NCBI GenBank assembly: GCA_903872875.1
Contig: CAIQMJ010001258.1
Coordinates: 1 to 22,333, forward strand
From: an uncultured Variovorax sp.
Lineage (GTDB): Bacteria; Pseudomonadota; Gammaproteobacteria; Burkholderiales; Burkholderiaceae_C
DNA length: 22,333 nt
Direction: 5' to 3'
Shown here in pieces: positions 9,362-15,719 of this stretch. Every line of letters begins with the position of its first letter. The stretch's first letter is position 1. The position numbers and the translations under genes were made by a program. The notes beneath the pieces were generated by a model. It had not been told where the DNA came from, did not search any database, and saw nothing but the letters and a program-made list of their open reading frames with translations.

Positions 9362-9976
9362 GTGTTCGACCACGTCGTCAGCGTCGGCGGCGACTGCCAG
9401 CCGGCGCACCAGATCCGCCGCATCACCGGCCGGGACGAGGCGCACGTGTTCGACTGGCTGCTGGTCCGCGCGGCCGGCGTCGCGCGGCTGGTCGAATCGG
9501 ACTTCGACGGCTTCCTCGCCGACGACGCGGCACTGTCGCTGCACATGTCGCCGTACGCCCACGTGGCCGATGCGCATTCCGGCGCGCACCTGCTGCACGA
9601 CTTTCCATTGGTGCCCGGCTTGCTCGCGCACGCCGATGCGGTGCGGCGGAAGTACGCCTTCCTGGCTGCGCGCTGGCGCCTGCTGATGGCGGCGCCGGGG
9701 CCGGTGCTTTTCGTGTGGCTGGGTTCAGAGGGCCGCGATGCGGTCGCACCGCTCGCGGAAGCGCTGCGGCGGCAGCGCGCTGGCCGGCCGTTTCATCTGC
9801 TGGCGTTGCGCTCCGATGTCGCCGAGCCCGACTGGCGCTTGCCCGACGTCAGCAACCGCTTCCTGCGCCAGCCCGCACCGTATGTCTGGACCGGCGACGA
9901 CGACGCCTGGAACGCGCACTTCGGCATCGGTGGCGATGCGACGCAGGCCGAGCCGGCATCACGGGCCGTGGCATGA
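9362..9976 (+). CDS. DUF1796-like putative papain-like cysteine peptidase
   Basis: This 204-residue protein starts at a GTG 16 bp after the tpsA stop, so it probably ends the CHAT-TPS operon. There is no convincing ribosome binding site and no in-frame alternative start nearby. The pattern VVSVGGDCQPAHQIRR, then FDWLL, VARLVESDFDGFL, LLHDFPL and a later VLFVWLGSE, follows DUF1796, a family annotated as putative papain-like cysteine peptidase. Cys12 would be the nucleophile and the His of LLHDF a candidate partner. DUF1796 members often lie among glycosyltransferase genes, and here a GT25 gene follows tail-to-tail 8 bp away. Substrate and activity are not known. The family call comes from motif recall rather than a search and should be treated as probable. 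Confidence 0.72.
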   Translation: MFDHVVSVGGDCQPAHQIRRITGRDEAHVFDWLLVRAAGVARLVESDFDGFLADDAALSLHMSPYAHVADAHSGAHLLHDFPLVPGLLAHADAVRRKYAFLAARWRLLMAAPGPVLFVWLGSEGRDAVAPLAEALRRQRAGRPFHLLALRSDVAEPDWRLPDVSNRFLRQPAPYVWTGDDDAWNAHFGIGGDATQAEPASRAVA

Positions 9977-9984
9977 AGTCGCAG

Positions 9985-10923
9985 TCAGCCGTGACCGCCG
10001 TCGCTGTCGTTGCGGTGATCGCTCGTGGCGGCCCGGCCGTCCTCCGGCTGCGCCGCGCGCACCGCGGCCACGACGAAGTCGTTGGCCGCCATCTCGCCGA
10101 CCATCTCGGCCAGCAGCTGCAGCGTGCGTTCGCCCGCGCGCAGTTGGCGCAGATGCGGCCGCACATAGGCTTCGAGCGCATCGATGTCGTCGTCGGCGAA
10201 GAAGATCGCGCGCGCCGCGGTCTGCAGCGCGATCGGCAGCGCGAGCGGGTCGCGGTCGGCCATCGTGCTGTTCGCGTGGTTCTCCAGGTGAGGCGCCGCG
10301 AGGAAGGGCGCGAGCACGCTCGCGACGATGCGCTGCTCGCGCACCAGCCGGTTGAGCCACATGTCGAAGGCCAGAGACGGACCGGCCTGCAACTCGGCGG
10401 CCACCAGTGCCGGCAGCTCGCGCTGGCCGCGTGGCGTCAGCAGGTAGGCGTTCGCGCCCCAGTAGTAGAGCGCCTGCGCGTCGTAGATGCCGACGCGCCC
10501 GGGCTGGCCGGCGGCCCGGTCCTCGCGGTAGGTGCGCAGGCTGGCCCACAGCGCCTGCAGCGCCGCGATCGACATGTAGGGCTGGCAGTCGAGGAGCACG
10601 ATGTGTGCATCGCCGAAGTCCGCTGGCGACATGCTGCGCAGCACGCCGGGCAGGTCTCGGCTCAGGCGCGTGTCGTCTTCCAGCACCAGCCGCAAGGCAT
10701 CGCCTTCGCCGGCGTCGCGCGCTGCGGCATCGATCGCCAGCGCGTGCGACAGGAAGCAGCCCAGCTCGCTCTGGCTGATCGCGCAGCGCGCAGGCCGCGC
10801 CAGCATCTGCCCGTCGACTGCAGGCATTCGCGCGATGCCCGCGAGGCCCAGTTGCTGCAACTGCAGCGTCATTGCCGCGCGCCGGTCGGCGCTGCGTTCC
10901 AGGTTGATGTAGTGGCCCTGCAT
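9985..10923 (-). CDS. Glycosyltransferase family 25 (LPS-type)
   Basis: This 312-residue protein has the ordered hallmarks of GT25. It starts with HYINLERSADRR at the N-terminus, then MPAVDGQ near residue 33, SELGCFLSHALA at about 52-63, and the metal/nucleotide-binding LVLEDD at 79-84. GT25 enzymes are often galactosyl- or glucosyltransferases of lipooligosaccharide, and some modify proteins. There is no signal peptide, so it should act in the cytoplasm. The start at 10923 has AAGGA ten bases upstream and is divergent from the GT2 gene with only 39 bp between the starts, so at least one promoter must lie within coding sequence. It meets the DUF1796-like gene tail-to-tail with no visible terminator. 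The C-terminal 120 residues carry no motif I recognise. The acceptor is unknown. Confidence 0.91.
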   Translation of the reverse strand: MQGHYINLERSADRRAAMTLQLQQLGLAGIARMPAVDGQMLARPARCAISQSELGCFLSHALAIDAAARDAGEGDALRLVLEDDTRLSRDLPGVLRSMSPADFGDAHIVLLDCQPYMSIAALQALWASLRTYREDRAAGQPGRVGIYDAQALYYWGANAYLLTPRGQRELPALVAAELQAGPSLAFDMWLNRLVREQRIVASVLAPFLAAPHLENHANSTMADRDPLALPIALQTAARAIFFADDDIDALEAYVRPHLRQLRAGERTLQLLAEMVGEMAANDFVVAAVRAAQPEDGRAATSDHRNDSDGGHG

Positions 10924-10962
10924 GGTTGCCGTGTCCTTGGCGTTTCAGGTGGCTGAGCGCCG

Positions 10963-11655
10963 ATGCAGGCCGACTTCGTCTCCTGCCTCTGCATCACGCG
11001 GCATCGCGTGCCGCTGCTGCGCCGCGCGGTCGACTGCTTCCTGGCGCAGACGCATGCGGCGCGCGAGCTGCTGATCGTCTGCGAATCCGACGATGCGGTC
11101 ACCTGCGATTTCGCAGCGGCGCTCGACCATCCGCTGGTCCGCCTGCTCGTCGTTCCTGCAAGCCCCAAGCGCACGCTCGGCGCATTGCGCAATCTGGCGA
11201 TCGCCGCCGCGCGCGGACCGCTGGTTGCGCAGTGGGACGACGACGACTGGCACAGCCCGGCACGGCTCGAAGCGCAGATCGCTGCCATGCACGACCATGC
11301 GCGCCCGGCGTGCGTGCTGTACCGCTGGACGCTCTACGACGCGGTCGCTCGGCGCAGCTATGTGTCGCACGAACGCCCGTGGGAGGGCAGCCTGGTCGCG
11401 CGGCGCGAGGCGGTGCCGGCCTATCCGGAACTGGTGCGCGGCGAGGACGTGCCGGTGATCCAGGCGATGCTCGATGCGCAGCAGCTGGTCTGTCTCGACG
11501 CGCCCGAGCTGTACGTCTACATCCACCACGGCGCCAACACATGGGATTCGGCGCACTTCACCGAAGGCGTGTTCCCGGCCTCGCAGCCGTTGCCCGACGC
11601 GGCCACGCGCCACATCGAGGAGGTGCTCGGAGTCGTGCAGCCGCTGCATCGCTGA
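10963..11655 (+). CDS. Small GT2-type (GT-A fold) glycosyltransferase
   Basis: This compact 230-residue protein has a GT-A fold. The N-terminal strand is VSCLCITRHRVPLLRRAVDCFLAQT, shown here only in part by SCLCITRHR. Next is the helix-strand segment GALRNLAIAAARGPLVAQ, then the acidic cluster WDDDDW at 91-96, where DxD-type residues bind the metal and sugar nucleotide. GED at 161-163 sits where the catalytic acid of GT2 enzymes usually lies. There are no membrane segments, so it should be cytoplasmic. AGGTGG lies about ten bases before the ATG. It is divergent from the GT25 gene and ends 12 bp from the stop of the next gene on the opposite strand. Length is near the minimum for a stand-alone GT2 domain. 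Donor and acceptor cannot be read from the sequence. Confidence 0.9.
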   Translation: MQADFVSCLCITRHRVPLLRRAVDCFLAQTHAARELLIVCESDDAVTCDFAAALDHPLVRLLVVPASPKRTLGALRNLAIAAARGPLVAQWDDDDWHSPARLEAQIAAMHDHARPACVLYRWTLYDAVARRSYVSHERPWEGSLVARREAVPAYPELVRGEDVPVIQAMLDAQQLVCLDAPELYVYIHHGANTWDSAHFTEGVFPASQPLPDAATRHIEEVLGVVQPLHR

Positions 11656-11667
11656 ACCCGCGCCCGT

Positions 11668-12453
11668 TCAGCCGCGCCCGATGGCCAGCGCGCGGCCCAG
11701 GTGACCGCCATACGCCCGTGCGCCGTGGTGCACCAGCGCCGTTTGCGTGTCGACGAACACCTCGCCGCCGATGCCGCGCCAGCGCTCGCAGAAGGCGAAG
11801 TCCTCGCTCAGGTAGCGGCCGTTGCCGGGCTCGGCCAGCACGTCGAAGAAACGGTGGTGCGGCCAGTCGATCTCGGCCGCGCCTCCGGCCACGCCTTCGG
11901 GCGAATAGCGCAGCCCGGGCATCGCCTGCGCGAGCCGCTCGAACACGCTGCGCGCAATCAGCATGAAGCCCGCGGGCGCATGCGCCACCGGCAGGAAGCC
12001 GTCGGTATCGACGTGCTGCGTGCCGGGCAGCAGGTTGATCGGAAAGTCCGCGTGGCGTGCCTCGAAGTCGGCGCGTGTGCTGCCCGCCGGCAATGGCGCC
12101 GCAAGGCCTGCTTCCGGCCAGCCATCGGTCTTCAGCGGATAGGCGCCGGCCACCACGTCGCGGCCCGCGAGCAGCAGCCGCAGCGCGGCTTCCGGCTCGA
12201 AGCCGATGTCGGCATCGATGAAGAAGAGATGCGTCCAGCGGTCGTCGGCCATGAACTCCGCGACCAGCCGATTGCGTGCCCGCGGGATCAGGCTGTCGCC
12301 GTCGAGGAAGCGCGTCTGCATCGGGAAGCCGTGCGTCCAGGCGGCGTTGACCAGGCCGAGCAGGCTGCGCACGTATGCGGTGTGCATCGTGCCGCTGTGG
12401 CTGGGCGTGGCGACGAAGGGGCGCAGGCTGCGCAGGACGGTGGGATCGAGCAT
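11668..12453 (-). CDS. DAD-motif GT-A glycosyltransferase-like protein
   Basis: This 261-residue protein begins RPFVATPSHSGTMHTAYVRS, then has PRARNRLVAEFM and LFFIDADIGFEP, giving a DAD motif at 80-82. VVAGAYPLK and a late SEDFAFCERW follow. This pattern matches small GT-A proteins related to the Anp1/GT2-like group, where the DxD-type motif binds Mn-sugar nucleotide. It starts 27 bp after the stop of the hybrid kinase on the same strand, with GGAG eight bases before the ATG, so it is probably the third gene of the binding-protein/kinase operon. That would link its expression to that promoter rather than to the two neighbouring glycosyltransferases. No signal peptide or membrane helix is visible. 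The exact family is less certain than the fold, and the substrate is unknown. Confidence 0.76.
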   Translation of the reverse strand: MLDPTVLRSLRPFVATPSHSGTMHTAYVRSLLGLVNAAWTHGFPMQTRFLDGDSLIPRARNRLVAEFMADDRWTHLFFIDADIGFEPEAALRLLLAGRDVVAGAYPLKTDGWPEAGLAAPLPAGSTRADFEARHADFPINLLPGTQHVDTDGFLPVAHAPAGFMLIARSVFERLAQAMPGLRYSPEGVAGGAAEIDWPHHRFFDVLAEPGNGRYLSEDFAFCERWRGIGGEVFVDTQTALVHHGARAYGGHLGRALAIGRG

Positions 12454-12480
12454 GAACGAGACTCCGTGTGCGTGAGCTTT

Positions 12481-14409
12481 TCAGGCGGCGGGCCGCCGGG
12501 TGGACAGCAGCGCGCGCAGCCGTGCCGGCGCGACCGGCTTGGTCAGCAGCATCGCGCCGTGCTGGTCGAGCCGCTGCAGCGTCTCGGGTCCGGTCGCGCC
12601 CGACACCAGCACCGCCAGCGCGTGCGGATGCAGCCGGCGTGCGGCGTCGATCACGTCCATGCCGTCGCCGCCGTGGCCCATCTGCAGGTCGGACAGCACC
12701 ACGTCGAATGGTGCATCGGGCGCGGCCAGGCGCTGCAGTGCGCCGGCGATGGTGTCCTCGCAATCGACGTGGCAGCCCCACTGCTGCAGCAGCACGCGGC
12801 TGCCTTCGAGCGTGCCCAGGTCGTCGTCGACCACCAGGCAGCGCAGGCCGGCGAGCGGCATCGTCAGCGGTTCGCCGGGGTGCGGGCCGGGCTCCGCCGG
12901 CACACGGGACTCGGGCAGAACCAGCGAGAAGGTGCTGCCACGGCGCAGCGCCGAACTCACGGCGATGCGCGTGCCCAGCAGTGCCGCGATGCGCGCGCAG
13001 ATCGCCAGCCCGAGGCCGAAGCCCTGGCGCTGGTCGCGCCCGGTGTTGGCCACCTGGTAGAACTCCTCGAAGATGCGCGCATGGTGGATCGGCGCGATGC
13101 CCACGCCGTTGTCGCGCACTTCGATGCGCACGCCTGCGGCGCGGCGCCGCGCCGTCACCAGCACGGTGCCACCGGCCGGGGCATGGCGGATCGCGTTGCC
13201 GACCAGGTTGCCGACCACGCGCTGCAGCAGCCCGGCATCGCTGCGCACCACCAGGCCGCGGTGGCGCCAGCGCAGCCGCACGCTGGCGGCTTCGGCAGGC
13301 GCCGCATGCTGTGCGGCGAGCACATCGAACAGCCCGGCCAGCGGCAGCGCGGCGAGCGTGGGCTTGAGCACCTGCGCGTCGAGCCGCGATATTTCCAGCA
13401 GGTCGTCCAGCAGCACGCCCATGAAGCCCGCGCTCTCCTGCAGCCGCAGCACGGCGGGGCGCTGGGCATCGCTCGCGGTGGCGAGCAGGCCGTCGAGAAA
13501 CAGGCCCATCGCATGCAGCGGCTGGCGCAGGTCATGGCTGGCGGCCGCCAGGAAGCGGGTGCGCGACAGCGCCGACTGCTCGGCCTCGGCCATGCGCTGC
13601 AGCGCGACGGCGGTGGCCTCGCGCACGCGTTCTTCGCTGATCTGCTGGTTGCGTTGCAGCCGTTCGGCCAGGCGGTTGACGTCGTGCGCGAGCGCGACCA
13701 GTTCGTGCGGAGGGCCACCGGTATCGATGGTGCGCGGCGCGGCGCGCACCACCTCGCAGCGCGTCTCGAAACGCCCGGCCTCGAGGGCCGCGACCGTGGC
13801 CGACACCCGCCGCAACGGCCGCGCCACCTTGCGCGCCATCCTCTGCACGGCCAACCAGGCGGCGAGCATCGCAAGCAGGCCGACCGCCACGCCGGCCAGC
13901 AGCGAGCGCATGCGCTCGCGCGCATAGGCCGTGGTGTCGCGAAAGGCCTGCACCTGTCCGATCGGCGCCTCGCCCGCGGTCGAGCCGGCCGGCGCAAAGG
14001 CGCTGGCGCGCGAAGCCTCGCGCAGCGTGACCGGCGCCGCGAAGGTGCGCCAGCGGTGGTGCGCGGTCGGCTCGGGTCCGGCCACCACGTGCACACCGGC
14101 GCTGTTGCCGATCTCGATGCGCGTGGCCTGGCCGCCCCGCAATGCCGCGTTGGCCACGTTCTGCAGCGCGGGCAGGTCGCCGGCATAGAGGCTCAGGTCC
14201 GACATGGCCGCGACCTGCCGCGCCACCGCCTGGCCTTCGGTATCGAACGCCGTGGCGAGCGCGTCGAGCCGGCTGCGGGTGAACCAGCTGGTGAGCACGA
14301 GCGCCACCACGGCACACGGCAGGATGCCCAGGCGCAGCAGGTCGCGATGCAGGTTGCCGCGGACGGCGAGCGCCGGGCCTATGGCGGGATGGGCGGAAAT
14401 GTCCGTCAT
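12481..14409 (-). CDS. Hybrid sensor histidine kinase (TM-sensor-TM-HisKA-HATPase-REC)
   Basis: This 642-residue inner-membrane kinase is started at 14409 because that ATG overlaps the upstream stop (ATGA); the longer open frame upstream is shadow. TM1 is at about 23-43, a periplasmic sensor at 45-165 and TM2 at 168-188. A HAMP-like linker runs to about 250. HisKA contains SHDLRQPLHA (phospho-acceptor His292), and HATPase_c has GNLVGNAIRHA, DNGVGI (433-438) and GFGLGLAI. A C-terminal REC domain has VVDDD, Asp574 in LSDLQMG and Lys624. All key residues are present, so kinase and receiver look active. The gene upstream encodes a periplasmic binding protein that probably presents the signal to the sensor loop. 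There is no DNA-binding output here; phosphate must pass to a regulator elsewhere, or the REC may autoregulate the kinase. It resembles the kinase at 18368-20287 in domain order and in the HisKA sequence. Confidence 0.95.
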   Translation of the reverse strand: MTDISAHPAIGPALAVRGNLHRDLLRLGILPCAVVALVLTSWFTRSRLDALATAFDTEGQAVARQVAAMSDLSLYAGDLPALQNVANAALRGGQATRIEIGNSAGVHVVAGPEPTAHHRWRTFAAPVTLREASRASAFAPAGSTAGEAPIGQVQAFRDTTAYARERMRSLLAGVAVGLLAMLAAWLAVQRMARKVARPLRRVSATVAALEAGRFETRCEVVRAAPRTIDTGGPPHELVALAHDVNRLAERLQRNQQISEERVREATAVALQRMAEAEQSALSRTRFLAAASHDLRQPLHAMGLFLDGLLATASDAQRPAVLRLQESAGFMGVLLDDLLEISRLDAQVLKPTLAALPLAGLFDVLAAQHAAPAEAASVRLRWRHRGLVVRSDAGLLQRVVGNLVGNAIRHAPAGGTVLVTARRRAAGVRIEVRDNGVGIAPIHHARIFEEFYQVANTGRDQRQGFGLGLAICARIAALLGTRIAVSSALRRGSTFSLVLPESRVPAEPGPHPGEPLTMPLAGLRCLVVDDDLGTLEGSRVLLQQWGCHVDCEDTIAGALQRLAAPDAPFDVVLSDLQMGHGGDGMDVIDAARRLHPHALAVLVSGATGPETLQRLDQHGAMLLTKPVAPARLRALLSTRRPAA

Positions 14410-15467
14410 CGAAGGGCCGAGATCCGTCGGCCCAGCTCGCGTTCGTCGGGCAGCCGCAGGCCGAGCGCGCGTGCCACCTGCGGGTTGACGCGTACCGTGG
14501 CCGGCGCCGCGGCCTCGAGCAGTGGCGCGCTGCCGCTTGCCTGGCCTGCCGCGAGCCGCTCGCACAGGGAACGTGCCTGTTGCGCCAACTGGGTCGGCGT
14601 CGATACCGCGGCCGCCAGTCCACCCGAGCGCACGAGGCCGTCGCTGTTGCCGAACACCGGCAGGCCCGCGGCCGCCGCGGCGCGCAGCACGGCCAGCGTG
14701 GCGGCCTGGTTGTCGCCGACGGCATCGGGCAGCACCAGCAGTGCGTCGCTCACCAGCACCACGGTACGCAGTGCGGTCGCGAGCGCGGTGGCATCGGGCG
14801 CGTACTGGATCTGCAGGTCCCAGCCGGCGGCGGCGCGTTGCAGTTCGCGCAGCAGCGGCTCGGCGTCGACCGTCGTCACCACGCCGAGCCGCCGCTTCTG
14901 CGGCAGCACGGCGTCGATCAACGTGAGCGTGTCGGCCAGCGCCGGATCGCGCAGCAGCACGCCGACGCGGCGATCGCTGCGCCGCAGGCCGGGATGGCTG
15001 CGCAGGCCTTCGTAGTCGAGCCGGCTCAGCATCGCGAGCAGCAGCGGTTCCTGGCCTGGCCGCTCGATAGCGGCGCGCGAGGCGGCGACACCCACCGCGA
15101 CGGTGACCGGTGCATCGCCCGGACCGGGGCCGGCGGCACTGCGCAGGCTGCGCGTTCGCACGCCGGCGATCACGCTGCGGTCGTCGTCATTGGCTGCGGT
15201 GTTGCTCGAGTATTCAGCCGGCTCGGTCGCACCCGACGGCCCGAGCCGGACGACGTCGACACGCGCCGCGCCAGGCTCGGCGCCTTCGCGCAGGGCGCGC
15301 GCGAATTCGGCATGCGCGGGCAGGCCGTCGCCGAGCAGCACAGTCACGGCGGCCGGCGCGCCGCTCGCCGCCAGCAGTGCGGCCAGACCCACGCAGGTGC
15401 CCGCAAGCCACCGGCGCGCGGCGGCACGCGGCGTCCGGAAGTGCGTGGGAAGAGATGTCGCGTGCAT
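14406..15467 (-). CDS. ABC_sub_bind-type periplasmic substrate-binding protein (probable sensor partner)
   Basis: This 353-residue protein has a signal peptide (core LAGTCVGLAALLAAS, cleavage after APA near residue 39). The mature part fits the two-lobed ABC_sub_bind family (PF04392): RRVGVLLRDPALAD in the middle, a VLLVLPDAVGDN strand and PVFGNSDGLVRSGGLAA. It ends with VRVNPQVARALGLRLP, close to that family's usual terminal signature. No permease or ATPase gene is adjacent. Instead it overlaps the hybrid kinase downstream by 4 bp, so I infer a role as periplasmic ligand receptor for that kinase, as TorT serves TorS. The start at 15467 has only a weak AGGC-type site. An insertion around residues 70-120, rich in polar and Gly residues, is poorly conserved-looking. 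The ligand is unknown; the family can bind amino acids or other small molecules. Confidence 0.84.
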   Translation of the reverse strand: MHATSLPTHFRTPRAAARRWLAGTCVGLAALLAASGAPAAVTVLLGDGLPAHAEFARALREGAEPGAARVDVVRLGPSGATEPAEYSSNTAANDDDRSVIAGVRTRSLRSAAGPGPGDAPVTVAVGVAASRAAIERPGQEPLLLAMLSRLDYEGLRSHPGLRRSDRRVGVLLRDPALADTLTLIDAVLPQKRRLGVVTTVDAEPLLRELQRAAAGWDLQIQYAPDATALATALRTVVLVSDALLVLPDAVGDNQAATLAVLRAAAAAGLPVFGNSDGLVRSGGLAAAVSTPTQLAQQARSLCERLAAGQASGSAPLLEAAAPATVRVNPQVARALGLRLPDERELGRRISALR

Positions 15468-15515
15468 GGACTGCCTGCGCAGTGGCTATGGGTGTGCAGC
15501 CAATGTACGGACGCC

Positions 15516-15537
15516 ATCGCCTTCTTGCGATAAGGCG
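15516..15537 (-). promoter_or_regulatory. Nested inverted repeats upstream of the binding-protein/kinase operon
   Basis: CGCCTT at 15518-15523 pairs with AAGGCG at 15532-15537, and the overlapping ATCGC at 15516-15520 pairs with GCGAT at 15527-15531. The two hairpins are mutually exclusive. They lie about 50-70 bases before the start codon at 15467, so they could be an operator or a 5' leader structure. No convincing -35/-10 pair was found. Arms are short and chance is possible. Confidence 0.3.
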
Positions 15538-15651
15538 GAAGGTTTAGGCCGCGGTGATCGGCGCTGTGGAGTGCGGCCTATGGCGGAGGGGGTAGGCGTG
15601 CGTCGAGCTTGCACCGGTGTCGCGATGGGCGTCGCTCCCGTCAGCCACGAA

Positions 15652-15686
15652 AAAGCCCCGCGCCAGATCGCCTGGCGCGGGGCTTT
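15652..15686 (-). terminator. Strong rho-independent terminator
   Basis: A perfect 15-bp stem (15652-15666 with 15672-15686) encloses a 5-base loop. On the minus strand the stem is followed by a run of five T (15654-15650), about 34 bases after the lipoprotein stop at 15720. It therefore ends that transcript and insulates the binding-protein/kinase operon downstream. On the plus strand only three T follow, so activity in that direction would be weaker. Confidence 0.93.
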
Positions 15687-15719
15687 CGACGGGGCGTCAG
15701 ATCTTTCGGCTTTCTTCCA

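Noticed and set aside
7789..9546. 585-codon open frame on the minus strand
   Set aside because: Antisense to the tpsA 3' end and the DUF1796-like gene; Arg/Ala/Val-rich translation without motifs.
14410..14565. 52-codon N-terminal extension of the first hybrid kinase
   Set aside because: It would lie inside the binding-protein gene, is Arg/Ala-rich, and the ATGA-overlapping start at 14409 gives a normal N-terminus before TM1.
11701..15015. 1104-codon open frame on the plus strand
   Set aside because: It lies opposite a glycosyltransferase, a hybrid kinase and a binding protein whose motifs are all intact; the translation is compositionally biased and matches nothing.
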